64,000 nucleotides of DNA from Actinomadura luteofluorescens (GCF_013409365.1 NZ_JACCBA010000001.1:4402001-4466000), one strand, 5' to 3'. Positions 8,569 to 18,210 are shown, counted from the stretch's first letter. Notes: generated by a model from the letters alone, not told the origin. Numbers and translations are program-made.

Positions 8569-9664
8569 TCAGCGCACGTCCACGTAGTCGGCGGGCTGGT
8601 TGGAGCGCAGGTAGCCGGAGCCGCCCTTGTAGACCGCGGTCCAGTAGCCGTCCTTGGACGCCTTGAACTTCTTGCTGAACCAGCCGTTGCTCGCCGTCCT
8701 CACCACCGCGACGCCGGTCCAGGTCGAGGAGCCCTTGGCCTTGAAGTAGAGGGAGACCGGCGCTCCCGGACCCGGCCGCCCAGCAGGCATGTAGCGGTAG
8801 AGCAGGCCCTTGACGGTGATCGCCGCGCCCTTCCGCACCGGCTCCGGGGAGGCGTTGAACTGGTGGATGTAGGTCCGGTACCTCACGTCGACGTGGTCGG
8901 CGTTGCTGACGGAGGGCACCACGAGGTAGCCGTCGTCGTCAGGGACCCTCGCCCGCCAGTAGCCGTCGCGCTCGGCCTTCACGTCGATGGCGAACTTGCC
9001 GTTCATGGGCGACTGCGCGGCCTTGTCCTTCCAGCTCTTCCCGTCGGTCGAGAACTGGAGCCGCACGGTGGTGCCGCCCGCGGGCACCTTCGTCCCGTCG
9101 GCCCTCGTGAACATCACGGTGCCGGACGCCCGCAGGGTGCCGCCCAGGCCGACCGGCTCGGGGGCCGCGTTGAAACCGCTGACGGAGGTCCGGTGCATGA
9201 CCTGGCGGACGTTGGTGTTGGCGTAGGACATCTCGTAGGTGCGGTAGTCATCCGGGAAGTTGACCGGATCGTCCGCGAAATCGATCGTCCAGGCGCCGTT
9301 CTCGACCACCAGGACCTGGACGCTGTAGTAACCGTTGGCGTCGGTGACCGGAGCGGCGATCGTGTTCCAGTCTGGGCTCGACGGCCGGTTGAACTGGAGA
9401 TCGAGATGCTTGCCCGCGAGCGGGCCCCAGGTGCCGTCGAGGTCCTGGCGTTCGAGCCGGCCCGTCACAGGGACCCGCTCGCCGACGAGCAGCCGGTCCG
9501 GGACGTTCATCGTCAGCCGGGTCTTGAGCCGCGGCTCGGCGAAGTCCAGAGGCGAACCCGCCGGCGACAGGACGCGGGCACTCGGCCCCCGCAGGCGTGC
9601 GCGGGGGCTGCGGTGAGGGGGAAGCCACGGCTAGTGCCGCGGCGACGGCGAGCAATCGGCGCAC
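8569..9664 (-). pseudogene. Frameshifted secreted paralogue 2
   Basis: The intact part (8569-9510 and upstream in the same frame) encodes over 300 residues of the same modular beta protein as its neighbour, including FNASPEPVRKGAAITVKG, GWFSKKFKASKDGYWTAVY and a final ADYVDVR. The matching start is a GTG at 9664 preceded by the same AGTGGAGAGGTC leader as paralogue 1, and it begins VRRLLAVAAALAVA, a signal-peptide start. That start lies in a different frame from the mature domain, with runs of C and G between them (about 9565-9625). A third frame reads LTAAPAHA, a plausible cleavage region. Either two small indels have broken the gene, or these are sequencing errors in homopolymers. Without repair the main domain has no signal peptide. 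Confidence 0.6.
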
Positions 9665-9778
9665 GGGACGACCTCTCCACTGTTCACTGGTGTGAAGGGG
9701 ACGTCCAAGATCCACAACCGGTTGTCGCCGGGGCGCGCCCCGACGGTCTCGGTTGCGTCACGGCGGGGAGGCGGCTCT

Positions 9779-10420
9779 CTACTGCTGAGCGTCCGCCCAG
9801 GCCTGGTCCAGGACCTGCGCGAACGTCTCGGTGGGCTGGGCGCCCGAGACGCCGTAGCGGCGGTCGATGACGAAGAAGGGAACGCCGGTGGCGCCGATGT
9901 CGCGCGCGGCGCTCTGCTCGGTCTCCACCTCCGAGGCGAACTTCCCGGACGCGAGCACGTCGCGTGCCTCCACGGCGTCCAGGCCCGCCTCGGCGACGAC
10001 GTCCACGAGGGTATCCCGGTCGAACACCGGGCGCTCGTCGGTGAAGTAGGCCTTGAACAGGGCTTCGACGACCGCGCCCTGCACGCCGCGCTGGCCCGCG
10101 AGGTAGACGAGCCGGTGCGCGTCGGCGGTGTTGCCCGCCTGGCGGCCTTCGAGGTGGTACTCCAGGCCGGCCGCGGCGGCGCGCTCCTCCATCTCCCGGT
10201 TCTTCTCGACGGCCTCCTCGCGCGTCAGGCCGTACTTCTCGGCCAGCATCTCGGCGACGTCGATCGTCACGCCCTGCGGGAACGAGGGGTCGAGCTGGAA
10301 CGCGCGGTAGACCACCTCGACCTGGTCCCGGTGGGCGAACCCTTCGAGAGCGCGCTCGAAATGCCGCTTGCCCAGGTAGCACCAGGGGCACACGACGTCG
10401 GCCCAGATCTCAACACGCAC
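9779..10420 (-). CDS. DsbA-family oxidoreductase, FrnE-like
   Basis: 213 aa from GTG at 10420 with GAGAGGGG upstream. Thioredoxin fold with active-site motif CPWC at residues 11-14, a helical insertion, and a cis-Pro loop GVPFFVID. It belongs to the FrnE/2-hydroxychromene-2-carboxylate isomerase-like DsbA group. The name FrnE comes from the frenolicin cluster, but most homologues are cytoplasmic stress or redox proteins. There is no signal peptide, so it acts in the cytoplasm. Confidence 0.88.
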   Translation of the reverse strand: MRVEIWADVVCPWCYLGKRHFERALEGFAHRDQVEVVYRAFQLDPSFPQGVTIDVAEMLAEKYGLTREEAVEKNREMEERAAAAGLEYHLEGRQAGNTADAHRLVYLAGQRGVQGAVVEALFKAYFTDERPVFDRDTLVDVVAEAGLDAVEARDVLASGKFASEVETEQSAARDIGATGVPFFVIDRRYGVSGAQPTETFAQVLDQAWADAQQ

Positions 10421-10484
10421 GGGAATACCCCTCTCAGGACGGTCTACCGTGCCAACACGCCCCCGGCCGTTTTGATTTCCGGGC

Positions 10485-11423
10485 TCAGGCGTACCCGGTG
10501 CGGATGCCGCTGATCCAGGCGGCGGCCTCGGTGAAGTCGGCGTCGTGGGTGCCGCGCCGGATCTCTGGGCGGACCTGGTCGGCACGGGGGTATGACCCGA
10601 CGAAGCGGACGTCGGCGCAGACGCGGCGCAGCCCCATCATGGCCTCGCCGACGCGGGCGTCGATGACGTGGCCCTCGAAGTCCATCCAGAACAGGTAGGA
10701 GCCGAGGCCGGCGCCGGTCGGGCGCGACTGGATCAGCGTGAGGTTGATGCCGCGGACCGAGAACTCGGTGAGGATCTCCAGCAGGGCGCCCGGGTGGTCC
10801 TCGCCGATGAACGCGACGACGGTCGTCTTGTCCATGCCGGTGGGCGGCGGCGGGGGGCAGGGGCGGCTCAGGACGACGAAGCGGGTGACGGCGTCGGCGA
10901 CGTCGTGGATGTCCTCCGCGAGGACCGACAGGCCGTAGCGGGCGGCCGCGAACGAGCCGGCGAGGGCGGCGTCGTAGTGGCCGTCGGCGACGTGCTGGGC
11001 GGCCTCGGCGTTGGACGTCGCGGCGCGCCACTCGGCGTCCGGGACGTTCTCCATGAGCCAGCGGCGGCACTGCGGCTGCGCGATCGGGTGGGACGCGACG
11101 GTCTTGATGTCGTCCAGCGCCGTGCCGGGACGGACGAGGAGGGCGAACGAGACCGGCAGGTGGATCTCGCCGACGATCTGGAGGGGCTCGCCGGTCGCCA
11201 GCTCGTCCAGCGTCGTGGGAACCGAGCCCTCGACGGAGTTCTCCAGGGCGACGACGGCGGTGTCGGCCTCTCCGCGGCGCAGGGCTTCGAGGACGGCCGG
11301 GACGGTCGCGTACGGGACGTGCTCGGCCCCGGCGGCGCCCGGGAGGGTGAGCAGCGCGGCCTCGGTGAACGTCCCCTGCGGACCCAGGTAGGCGTAGCGC
11401 GCTGGCCTGTCGTCTGCGGTCAC
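10485..11423 (-). CDS. pheA: Prephenate dehydratase
   Basis: 312 aa from GTG at 11423, with RYAYLGPQGTFTEAA directly after the start as in the family. The periplasmic-binding-protein-like catalytic domain has ALENSVEGSVPTT and the conserved TRF triplet (VTRFVVL) with the catalytic Thr. A C-terminal ACT domain (TTVVAFIGEDHPGALLEIL) binds phenylalanine for feedback control. It converts prephenate to phenylpyruvate in phenylalanine synthesis. There is no chorismate mutase domain, as usual in actinobacteria. Confidence 0.96.
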   Translation of the reverse strand: MTADDRPARYAYLGPQGTFTEAALLTLPGAAGAEHVPYATVPAVLEALRRGEADTAVVALENSVEGSVPTTLDELATGEPLQIVGEIHLPVSFALLVRPGTALDDIKTVASHPIAQPQCRRWLMENVPDAEWRAATSNAEAAQHVADGHYDAALAGSFAAARYGLSVLAEDIHDVADAVTRFVVLSRPCPPPPPTGMDKTTVVAFIGEDHPGALLEILTEFSVRGINLTLIQSRPTGAGLGSYLFWMDFEGHVIDARVGEAMMGLRRVCADVRFVGSYPRADQVRPEIRRGTHDADFTEAAAWISGIRTGYA

Positions 11424-11549
11424 TTGGGGTCCCCCGGGTGCGTGTTTCGGCTGTGCGGAAGCCGTCTTGCGGCAAGGCGAGAAAGCCGAGTCTACCGTCC
11501 GGCCCGCCGCTTCCTCAGGCGCCGGCCGGGCGCCCGTTCGGGCATCGCC

Positions 11550-12008
11550 TCAGGCGCGGGCCGTGGGGGTGCGGGCGCCGTTGCCGAAGTCGGGCAGCGG
11601 GTCGTCCATCGAGACGACGGGGCCCTTGCCGAGCCGGGCGGCCCGCAGGACCTGGTTCTCCTCCGGGGAGAGCGTCTCGACGGCGTGCCCGCTCTGGACG
11701 GCCTTGGCGTAGGTCCGCGTCTCGGTCCGCCCGTTGATGGAGCTGACCACCACCCCGTCCCCGACCGCGTTGATCAACGCGAGGGAGAAGGACCGGTGCC
11801 CGGACATCTCCTTGAGCGCGTCATAGTGCACGATGGCGAGGTCGCGCAGGGCGCGCTCGTCGACCTCTCCGCTGGCGACCTGGAGCTGGCGCCTCAGCAT
11901 TTCCCCGCACTCGTCGACGACCTGGTTGACCCGGTTGTGCGCGACCACCGCGATGGAGAGCCCCGCAACCCCGGCGACCAGGCCTGCGACGGCCACTGCG
12001 ACGAGCAT
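11550..12008 (-). CDS. DUF4446 family membrane-anchored protein
   Basis: 152 aa. The ATG at 12008 overlaps the stop of the upstream GT87 gene (TGATG), implying translational coupling. Residues 1-25 form one transmembrane helix; the rest is cytoplasmic and carries the family signature: IVHYDALKEMSGHRSFSLAL, then GRTETRTYAKAV and LSPEENQVL. The function is unknown. In other actinomycetes this gene also lies near pheA and serS. Confidence 0.88.
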   Translation of the reverse strand: MLVAVAVAGLVAGVAGLSIAVVAHNRVNQVVDECGEMLRRQLQVASGEVDERALRDLAIVHYDALKEMSGHRSFSLALINAVGDGVVVSSINGRTETRTYAKAVQSGHAVETLSPEENQVLRAARLGKGPVVSMDDPLPDFGNGARTPTARA

Positions 12009-13327
12009 CACGCGCCGAGCGTACCCATGCCGACCTGCCGTTGCGAAGGATCTCGGGGGTGGTTGTCCGGATCGAGCCGTTTCACCAACCATGTTCCGAG
12101 GACCACGATCGATGCCAGCGCGGCGATGCCGAACGAATCGCGCAGGACCTGCCCCGCGAAAACCGTTACGGGGGAATGATCCGGGCCGATCAGACCGCGC
12201 GCCCACCACGGGACCGGGAACAGGAAGAGCAGCCACAGGCCCAGCGCGACAAGACATCTTCGCGTGTCTCGCCCATCACCCACCAAAGCCCCTATTACCG
12301 CGATCATCCACACAAGGTGATGGATCCATCCCACAGGGGACAGGACGACGGACAGCAGCCCGACGATCGCGACCCCGGCGAGCAGGAGGCTGGAGGCGTC
12401 GGCGCCGGACGCCGCGCCGGCGGCGAGCGTCGCCCGGCGCGCCCACCCGAAGCCGAACCAGGCGACGACCAGCGCCAGTGCCAGCCACACCAGCGTCCGG
12501 GCCGGTCCCTCGTCCAGGACGCGGGCCACGATCCCCTGGATCGCCTGGTTGGTGGTGCCGTCGACCGCGCCCGTCCGGTCGCCGCCCTCCAGCAGCGCGC
12601 CGAACCAGTACGCGGACGAGTCGGACGGCAGCAGCACGAACCCGCCGAGCGTGGCGACGACGGCGGTCAGCACGGCGTTGCCCAGCGCGTCCCGCCGCCC
12701 GGTGACCAGGAAGTAGATCAGGAAGACGCCCGGCACCAGCTTGATCGCCAGGGCGAGGCCGACGAGCATGCCGCGCGGCCAGCGGGCGGTGCGGGCGCAG
12801 CAGTCGGCCAGGCAAATGGCCAGCAGGAACAGCCCGACCTGCCCGAACCTGACCTGGTCGCGGACCGGGTCGAGCCACGCCGTCGCCGCGACCAGGACGC
12901 CCACGGTGAGCGGGGCCCAGCGTCCCGTCCGGCGGATGAGGTCGCGGAAGGCGTAGCAGACGACGACCACGAGCGACACGTAGATCAGCCCCGTCCAGGC
13001 CCACTGGGCAGCGCGCCAGGGCAGGAGGGTGAACGGGACGGCCAGGGCGGCGGCGATCGGCGGGTAGGTGAAGGGGAGCAGCTGCGGCGGCTGCGTGAGG
13101 AAGTCGTAGAGGGGCGCGCCGCGCAGGACCGCCAGCCCGCCCTCCCGGTAGACCTCCAGGTCGACGAGCCGCTGGTCGGGCTGGTTGCCGAGCCACTTAT
13201 GGACGACCGGCGCGGCGGCGGCCACGGCGACGGCGATCCCGGCGAGCAGGATCAGCAGGTCGCGGGCGCCGCGCCGGGCGGGGGCACCGGCCGACCCGCC
13301 GGGGGAGTCGCGGGCATCCCGCGCCAT
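12008..13327 (-). CDS. GT87-family polyprenol-dependent mannosyltransferase
   Basis: 439 aa; ATG at 13327 (a GTG 12 bases upstream is in frame). About ten transmembrane helices with the GT-C signature in the first extracytoplasmic loop: LVDLEVYREGGLAVLRG followed by PPQLLPFTYPP; later SPVGWIHHLVW. It matches DUF2029/GT87, the family of mycobacterial PimE, membrane enzymes that take mannose from polyprenyl-phosphomannose outside the membrane. The acceptor here is unknown. The divergent neighbour at 13393 and the GT-C/GT2 pair beyond it suggest an envelope-glycan region. Confidence 0.85.
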   Translation of the reverse strand: MARDARDSPGGSAGAPARRGARDLLILLAGIAVAVAAAAPVVHKWLGNQPDQRLVDLEVYREGGLAVLRGAPLYDFLTQPPQLLPFTYPPIAAALAVPFTLLPWRAAQWAWTGLIYVSLVVVVCYAFRDLIRRTGRWAPLTVGVLVAATAWLDPVRDQVRFGQVGLFLLAICLADCCARTARWPRGMLVGLALAIKLVPGVFLIYFLVTGRRDALGNAVLTAVVATLGGFVLLPSDSSAYWFGALLEGGDRTGAVDGTTNQAIQGIVARVLDEGPARTLVWLALALVVAWFGFGWARRATLAAGAASGADASSLLLAGVAIVGLLSVVLSPVGWIHHLVWMIAVIGALVGDGRDTRRCLVALGLWLLFLFPVPWWARGLIGPDHSPVTVFAGQVLRDSFGIAALASIVVLGTWLVKRLDPDNHPRDPSQRQVGMGTLGA

Positions 13328-13392
13328 CAGACCGTCCACAGCCGCAGGATATGGCCCCTGCCCATCGGTAGGGCTCTTGTAACCTGAACGCC

Positions 13393-15633
13393 ATGACGTC
13401 CCGGGGAACGAAGATCGCCATGTTCCTCGCGACCCTCGTAGCGGCGCTCGCGGCCGTGCTCGGGCCGGCGGCGGCGCACGCCTCCCCCGCGGCACCCGCC
13501 GAGCGGGCCGTCACCGGCCGCGTGGTGGTCATCGGCGTGCCGGCGCTGATGTGGAGCGACGTCACCCGCGAGAACACGCCGGCGCTGTGGGGGCTGACCT
13601 CGCAGGGCTCCACCGCGGGCCTCAGCGTCCGCACCACCCGCGTCATCACCTGCCCGACCGACGGCTGGCTGACGCTGTCGGCGGGCCAGCGGTCGCGGCT
13701 GGCGCACGGCGACTGCGCGCTGCCGTCCACACCGGTCCTGCCCGGCCAGACCTCCCCCACCGGCCCGCCGCCCGAGGGGGGCGCCGTCGCCGCCGGCTGG
13801 CCCGCGATCAAGAGCGACAACGCGGGCACCAACTACCACGCGCGGATCGGGCTGCTCGGCGACGAGGTCCGCCGGGCGGGCGGCTGCACGACGGCCGTCG
13901 GGCCCGGCGCGGTGTTCGGCGTCGCCGACGGCGCCGGCCGGGTCGACCGGTACGTCGAGTCGCCCGACAAGGCCACCGCCGCCGACTGGGCGCGCTGCCC
14001 CCTCGCCGCCGTCGACGTCGACGACCTCTTCCGCGCCTACATCAACGCGGGCGTCGACCCGCACGGCGACCAGGTCCCGCTGTCGGACGAGGGCCGCGCC
14101 GCCGCCGCGAAGGCCGCCGACCGCCGGGTCGCCCAGGTCGTGGCCGGGCTCCCCGAGGGGACGACCGTGCTGGTCGCGGGTCTGTCCGACACCGGTGTCA
14201 ACCCGCACCTGCGCGTGGCCATCGCCAAGGGCGCCGCCTACGGGCCCGGCTACATGACCTCCAGCGCCACCCGCCAGAATGGGCTGGTCACGCTGACCGA
14301 CCTCACCGCGACGACGCTGAAGCTGCTCGGGGTGAAGCAGCCCAAGCAGGCCGTCGGGTCGGCGTGGCGGTCGCAGCCGTCCACGTCGTCCGCGCACGAC
14401 CGGGTCGACGCGCTCATGGACGAGGACGTCGCGGCGCAGGCGATCCGGGCCGTCCAGACGTCGTTCTACTGGGTGCTGTTCGCGGTGCAGCTCGTCCTTT
14501 ACGGGATCGCCGTGGTCGCGCTGCGGCGCCTCGGCGGCGACCGGCGCTCGCGGGCGCGGATCCTCGGCGGAACCCGGGTGACAGCGCTGCTCGGCGGCGC
14601 GGCGCCCGGCGCGTCCTTCCTCGCCGGGCTGCTGCCATGGTGGCGGGCCGAGCACCCGACGCCCGTCCTGATCTGCACCGTGCTGGGCTTCGCCGGGCTG
14701 CTGACGGGCGTGGCGCTCGCCGGGCCGTGGCGCCGCTCCACCGTCGTCCCCGGCCTGGTGATCACCGGGGTGACGGCGCTCGTCCTCGCGCTGGACGTGA
14801 TGACGGGCTCCTCCCTCCAGCTCAACACGCTGATGGGCTACACCGCCCTCGTCGCCGGACGGTTCTACGGCTTCGGCAACCAGGCGTTCTCGCTGTTCGC
14901 CGTGGCCGCGATCCTGACGGCGGCGTGGCTGACGGAGTACCCGCTGCGCCGGGGCAACAAGGCCCTCGCCGTCGCGATCGTGGTGGTGATCGGCGCGTTC
15001 ACGGTCGCGGTGGACGGCCTGCCCGCGTTCGGCAGCGACTTCGGCGGCGTGCTGGCGATCGTCCCGGCGTTCGCGATGCTCGGCCTGATGGTCGCGGGCA
15101 AGCGCATGTCGCCGCTCAAGCTCGGCCTGTTCTTCCTGGCCGGCCTGGTGCTCGTGCTGTTCATCTCGTACCTGAACGCCCAGTCGGCCAACCCCACGCA
15201 CCTCGGCCGCTTCTGGCAGGACCTCGTGGCCGGGGACGCGTGGGACGTCGTCACCCGCAAGTTCAACGCGATGCTGAACAGCCTCGGCTACTGGCCCTAC
15301 ACGCTCGCGCTCGCCGCCGCCGTCGTGTTCCTGTTCTTCGTCCTGGCGCGGCCCACGCGGTGGCGGGTGTCGCTGCTGCAGGGCGCCTACGAGAAGAGCC
15401 TGACGATGCGCCCGGCGGTGATCTGCGCGCTGGCGGTCGGCGTCATCGGCACGCTGGTGAACGACTCGGGCGTGGTGATCCTGTCGGTGGCGTTCAGCCT
15501 GGCGACCCCGCTGATGCTCGCCGCGGGGCTCCGGTCGCTGGAGCTCGACCTGAGGAACGCAGACACGCCGCCACCAGAGCCGTCAGGATCGCCAGAAGCG
15601 TCCACGGGACCACGGTCGGCCGAACGACGGTGA
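13393..15633 (+). CDS. Large membrane protein with exported phosphatase-like domain
   Basis: 746 aa. ATG at 13393, signal peptide with cleavage near HASPA (residue 31). Residues 35-330 form a secreted domain of the alkaline-phosphatase/sulfatase-like type seen in a conserved actinobacterial membrane family: VVVIGVPALMWSDV, PALWGLTSQGSTAGLSVRT, then TVLVAGLSDTG and LTDLTATTLKLLG. Residues 360-715 hold about ten transmembrane helices, including YTALVAGRFYGFGNQAFSL. Homologues are widespread near glycosyltransferases; biochemical function is not established. The gene's last 140 bases overlap the 3' end of the convergent GT-C gene. Confidence 0.8.
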   Translation: MTSRGTKIAMFLATLVAALAAVLGPAAAHASPAAPAERAVTGRVVVIGVPALMWSDVTRENTPALWGLTSQGSTAGLSVRTTRVITCPTDGWLTLSAGQRSRLAHGDCALPSTPVLPGQTSPTGPPPEGGAVAAGWPAIKSDNAGTNYHARIGLLGDEVRRAGGCTTAVGPGAVFGVADGAGRVDRYVESPDKATAADWARCPLAAVDVDDLFRAYINAGVDPHGDQVPLSDEGRAAAAKAADRRVAQVVAGLPEGTTVLVAGLSDTGVNPHLRVAIAKGAAYGPGYMTSSATRQNGLVTLTDLTATTLKLLGVKQPKQAVGSAWRSQPSTSSAHDRVDALMDEDVAAQAIRAVQTSFYWVLFAVQLVLYGIAVVALRRLGGDRRSRARILGGTRVTALLGGAAPGASFLAGLLPWWRAEHPTPVLICTVLGFAGLLTGVALAGPWRRSTVVPGLVITGVTALVLALDVMTGSSLQLNTLMGYTALVAGRFYGFGNQAFSLFAVAAILTAAWLTEYPLRRGNKALAVAIVVVIGAFTVAVDGLPAFGSDFGGVLAIVPAFAMLGLMVAGKRMSPLKLGLFFLAGLVLVLFISYLNAQSANPTHLGRFWQDLVAGDAWDVVTRKFNAMLNSLGYWPYTLALAAAVVFLFFVLARPTRWRVSLLQGAYEKSLTMRPAVICALAVGVIGTLVNDSGVVILSVAFSLATPLMLAAGLRSLELDLRNADTPPPEPSGSPEASTGPRSAERR

Positions 15634-16999
15634 ACAGCCACTCCAGGTCGTCGGGCAGCCGGATCCGGGCGGGCGCGCGGGCCGGCAGGTAGGCGAGGCT
15701 GAGCGCGGTGGTGTGGGCGAGCAGGATCCAGTCGATCCGCGTCCAGGGCAGCAGCGCCAGCAGCGCCCACCCGAACCCGTCGTACCAGGGCAGCGCGTAG
15801 GGCGCGGCGAGGAGCCACGCGAGGGCGATCGCGGCGGCGACGCGGCGCTCCTCCGCGCCGGGCACGAGGTCGTCCTCCTTCGGCAGGGCCCGGACGAGCA
15901 GCAGGAGCAGCACCAGGCCGAGCAGCATCGCCCCCAGCTTGATGACGTCGCGCTGGGAGCCGCGGCCGAGCGACTCGTCCAGCAGGTGCCAGGGGGTGGC
16001 GAAGGAGACCATGCTGCTGGCCTCGCGGACCTGGTCGAGCGCGTGCGGCCCGGCGAGCACGTAGGACAGCGCCGTCACGGCGGCGCCCCCGGCGACCAGG
16101 GCGGCCAGCTGGCCGATCGGCCGGATCCGGCGTTCCGTCCAGGTCCGGCGCGCCAGCCCCCAGGCGGGGCCCCCGGCGACGAGGGCGGCGGGCAGCTTGA
16201 TCGCCGTCCCGAGCCCGGCCAGCGCGCCGGCCGCGAGGGAGCGCGCCCAGCCCGCCCGGCCCGCGGCCCCGCCGCCGAAGACGGCGAGCGCGGCCACCAT
16301 CGGCGCGATCGCGAGGACGTCGTTGTGCGCCCCCGCCACCAGGTGGAACAGCACGAGCGGGTTGCACGTCCACAGCAGCGCCGTGCGGAGCCGCCGCTCC
16401 TCCGTGGCGGACATCCGGTAGAGAATCAGGGCCGTCACCGCGAACGCCAGCACGTTCAGCACCGACAGGACGAAGACGGTCAGCCGCACCGAGCCGCTGC
16501 CGACCCACGCGGCGAACGCCTGCCCGCCCGTGGCGACGGGCCCGTACACCGACGGTGTCGTCCGCCACTCCTCGGGCGCCCCGGCCACCGGGTCCTTCGG
16601 CAGGTCGACGGCGCGCGTGCGGTAGGGGTCGTGGCCGGTCGCCGCCATCCGCCCGTAGGAGGCGTAGTTCAGGTGGTCGGTGGACCCGACCGGCGGCATG
16701 AACATGAACGCGGCCGCCGCCAGCAGGCCCGCGGCCACCAGCGGCAGGGCCCGCACGCGCCAGCCCCTGCGGACGGCGGCGAAGCACAGGCCGAGCCCCA
16801 GCGCGCTCGCGGCGATCCCCGCGACGACGAGGCCGATCACCAGGTACGGCGACGGGTGGACGTCCAGCGCGTACGGCGGCTCGGCGCGCGGGCCCTCCAG
16901 TTCCGGCTCGAACACCGACGGCCCGAGGAGCGCGGTGGCGACGAAGCAGGCGACGCCGGCCCCGATCCCCCACAGCCCGCCCGTGCCGAGACGGGTCAC
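15494..16999 (-). CDS. MptB-like polyprenol-phosphomannose alpha-mannosyltransferase
   Basis: 501 aa, GTG start at 16999 overlapping the GT2 stop by four bases (GTGA). About 12 transmembrane helices. The first large loop has DHLNYASYGRMAATGHDPY, and later helices carry WTCNPLVLFHLVAGAHNDVL and LAAPYALPWYDGFGWALL, the pattern of the actinobacterial MptA/MptB GT-C enzymes that add alpha-1,6-mannose to lipomannan cores. Here the pathway is inferred; other lipid-linked sugars are possible. The last 140 bases are antisense to the neighbouring membrane-protein gene. Confidence 0.8.
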   Translation of the reverse strand: MTRLGTGGLWGIGAGVACFVATALLGPSVFEPELEGPRAEPPYALDVHPSPYLVIGLVVAGIAASALGLGLCFAAVRRGWRVRALPLVAAGLLAAAAFMFMPPVGSTDHLNYASYGRMAATGHDPYRTRAVDLPKDPVAGAPEEWRTTPSVYGPVATGGQAFAAWVGSGSVRLTVFVLSVLNVLAFAVTALILYRMSATEERRLRTALLWTCNPLVLFHLVAGAHNDVLAIAPMVAALAVFGGGAAGRAGWARSLAAGALAGLGTAIKLPAALVAGGPAWGLARRTWTERRIRPIGQLAALVAGGAAVTALSYVLAGPHALDQVREASSMVSFATPWHLLDESLGRGSQRDVIKLGAMLLGLVLLLLLVRALPKEDDLVPGAEERRVAAAIALAWLLAAPYALPWYDGFGWALLALLPWTRIDWILLAHTTALSLAYLPARAPARIRLPDDLEWLFTVVRPTVVPWTLLAILTALVAACLRSSGRAPATGAPRRASAGSPG

Positions 17000-17727
17000 T
17001 GGCGGCTGCCGCGCAGGCGGTCCAGCCCTCTGGCCACCGCCGGTTCGCGCACGGCGAGCGCTCTGGCCACGTCCCGGAACTGCCGGGCGCGGTGCAGCTG
17101 GGAGCGCCAGTCCGTGCCGGTGGCGCGGTGCGCGAGGGGCACCTCCACCTCCGTCACCCGGAATCCGGCGCGCAGCAGGTCGATGGTGAGCGCCGTCTCC
17201 ACCCCGAACCCGGCGGCGAGCGGCAGCGCGGCGTCGAACGCCGCCCGGGTGAGGCAGCGCTGCCCGTTCAGCGGGGCGGTGGCCTCCCAGCCGGTGGCGC
17301 GGCGGATCCCGTCGCGCGACAGCCCGACGACGAACCCGTGCCCGCCGAGCTTCACGGTCGTGCTGAACACCGCGATCGTCATGTCGGCCTCACCGGCCCT
17401 GACCGGCTCGACCAGCGGCGCGGCGTCGCGGGCGGTCTCGGCGAGGTCGGCGTCCAGGAACAGCAGGTGGCGGGGCCGGTCGCGGCCCTCGTCCAGCAGC
17501 CGGACCGCCTCGGCGCCGCTCTCCATCGCGGCGCCCTTGCCCCGGTTGCGGCTGTGCCGCACGACCCGCGCCCCGGCCTCGCGGGCCACCCGCGCGGTGC
17601 CGTCGGACGAGCCGTCGTCGATGACCACGACCAGGTCGGCGCCGGGAAGCTCCTGTGCGGCCTTGACCGTGGCCGCGATGCGGTCGGCTTCGTCTTTGGC
17701 CGGGATGCACACCGCTACGTCCTGCAT
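16996..17727 (-). CDS. GT2 polyprenyl-phosphate glycosyltransferase
   Basis: 243 aa from ATG at 17727 (MQDVAVCIPAKDEADRI). GT-A fold with VVVIDDGSSDGTA, RNRGKGAAMESG and the DxD-type metal motif LFLDADLAE. It has no transmembrane helix. It resembles dolichyl/polyprenyl-phosphate sugar synthases and should load a sugar nucleotide onto polyprenyl phosphate at the cytoplasmic membrane face. The four-base overlap with the following GT-C enzyme argues that it makes that enzyme's donor. A glucosyl-3-phosphoglycerate synthase-like role is an alternative. Confidence 0.8.
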   Translation of the reverse strand: MQDVAVCIPAKDEADRIAATVKAAQELPGADLVVVIDDGSSDGTARVAREAGARVVRHSRNRGKGAAMESGAEAVRLLDEGRDRPRHLLFLDADLAETARDAAPLVEPVRAGEADMTIAVFSTTVKLGGHGFVVGLSRDGIRRATGWEATAPLNGQRCLTRAAFDAALPLAAGFGVETALTIDLLRAGFRVTEVEVPLAHRATGTDWRSQLHRARQFRDVARALAVREPAVARGLDRLRGSRQ

Positions 17728-17865
17728 ATTTGCGATCGTAGTCGGGGACGGGCGCGCGATGCCGCAGGGCACGAGGGAACGGGCCAAGCCGTTACCCGCG
17801 AGACGAGATGACGACCCGCGGGGTTCACCCGCGGGTCCGACGATCAGGACGAGTAGTCGGTAGGG

Positions 17866-18210
17866 TCAGCCGGCGTCCAGGACCGGCGCCGCCTCCGTCA
17901 CGGTGAAGACGGTGTCGAGCCCGGTCACCTGCAGGATCCGCTTCACCGCCGGGCGCGGCGCGGCCAGTTCCAGCGCGCCGCCCTGCTCCTTCAGCCGCTT
18001 CATGGCCGAGAGCAGCACGTTCATGCCCGTCGAGTCGCAGAAATCGATGCCGCTCATGTCGACCACGATGTGGTCGGCCCGGTCGCGCAGCAGGCCCGCG
18101 AGGGCCGCCTGCAACCTGGGCGCGGTGTACAGGTCGAGCTCACCGGTCGCCGTGACAACGGCGTGACCTCCCTGAGACGCGGTCGAGACGTTTAGCTCCA
18201 CGTCCGGCAC
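17866..18210 (-). CDS. STAS-domain anti-sigma factor antagonist
   Basis: 114 aa, a single STAS domain. The phosphorylation motif VDMSGIDFCDSTGMNVLL contains the Ser that partner anti-sigma kinases phosphorylate. When unphosphorylated, such proteins bind the kinase and release the sigma factor. GTG start at 18210 with a weak ribosome-binding site. No kinase or sigma factor is adjacent, but an HATPase_c_2 type ATPase is encoded at 29725-30345. Confidence 0.9.
   Translation of the reverse strand: MPDVELNVSTASQGGHAVVTATGELDLYTAPRLQAALAGLLRDRADHIVVDMSGIDFCDSTGMNVLLSAMKRLKEQGGALELAAPRPAVKRILQVTGLDTVFTVTEAAPVLDAG

Noticed and set aside
13327..15201. 624-codon minus-strand frame opposite the large membrane protein
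   Set aside because: His/Arg/Gln-rich antisense product, no membrane helices, versus a clear signal peptide and helices on the plus strand.
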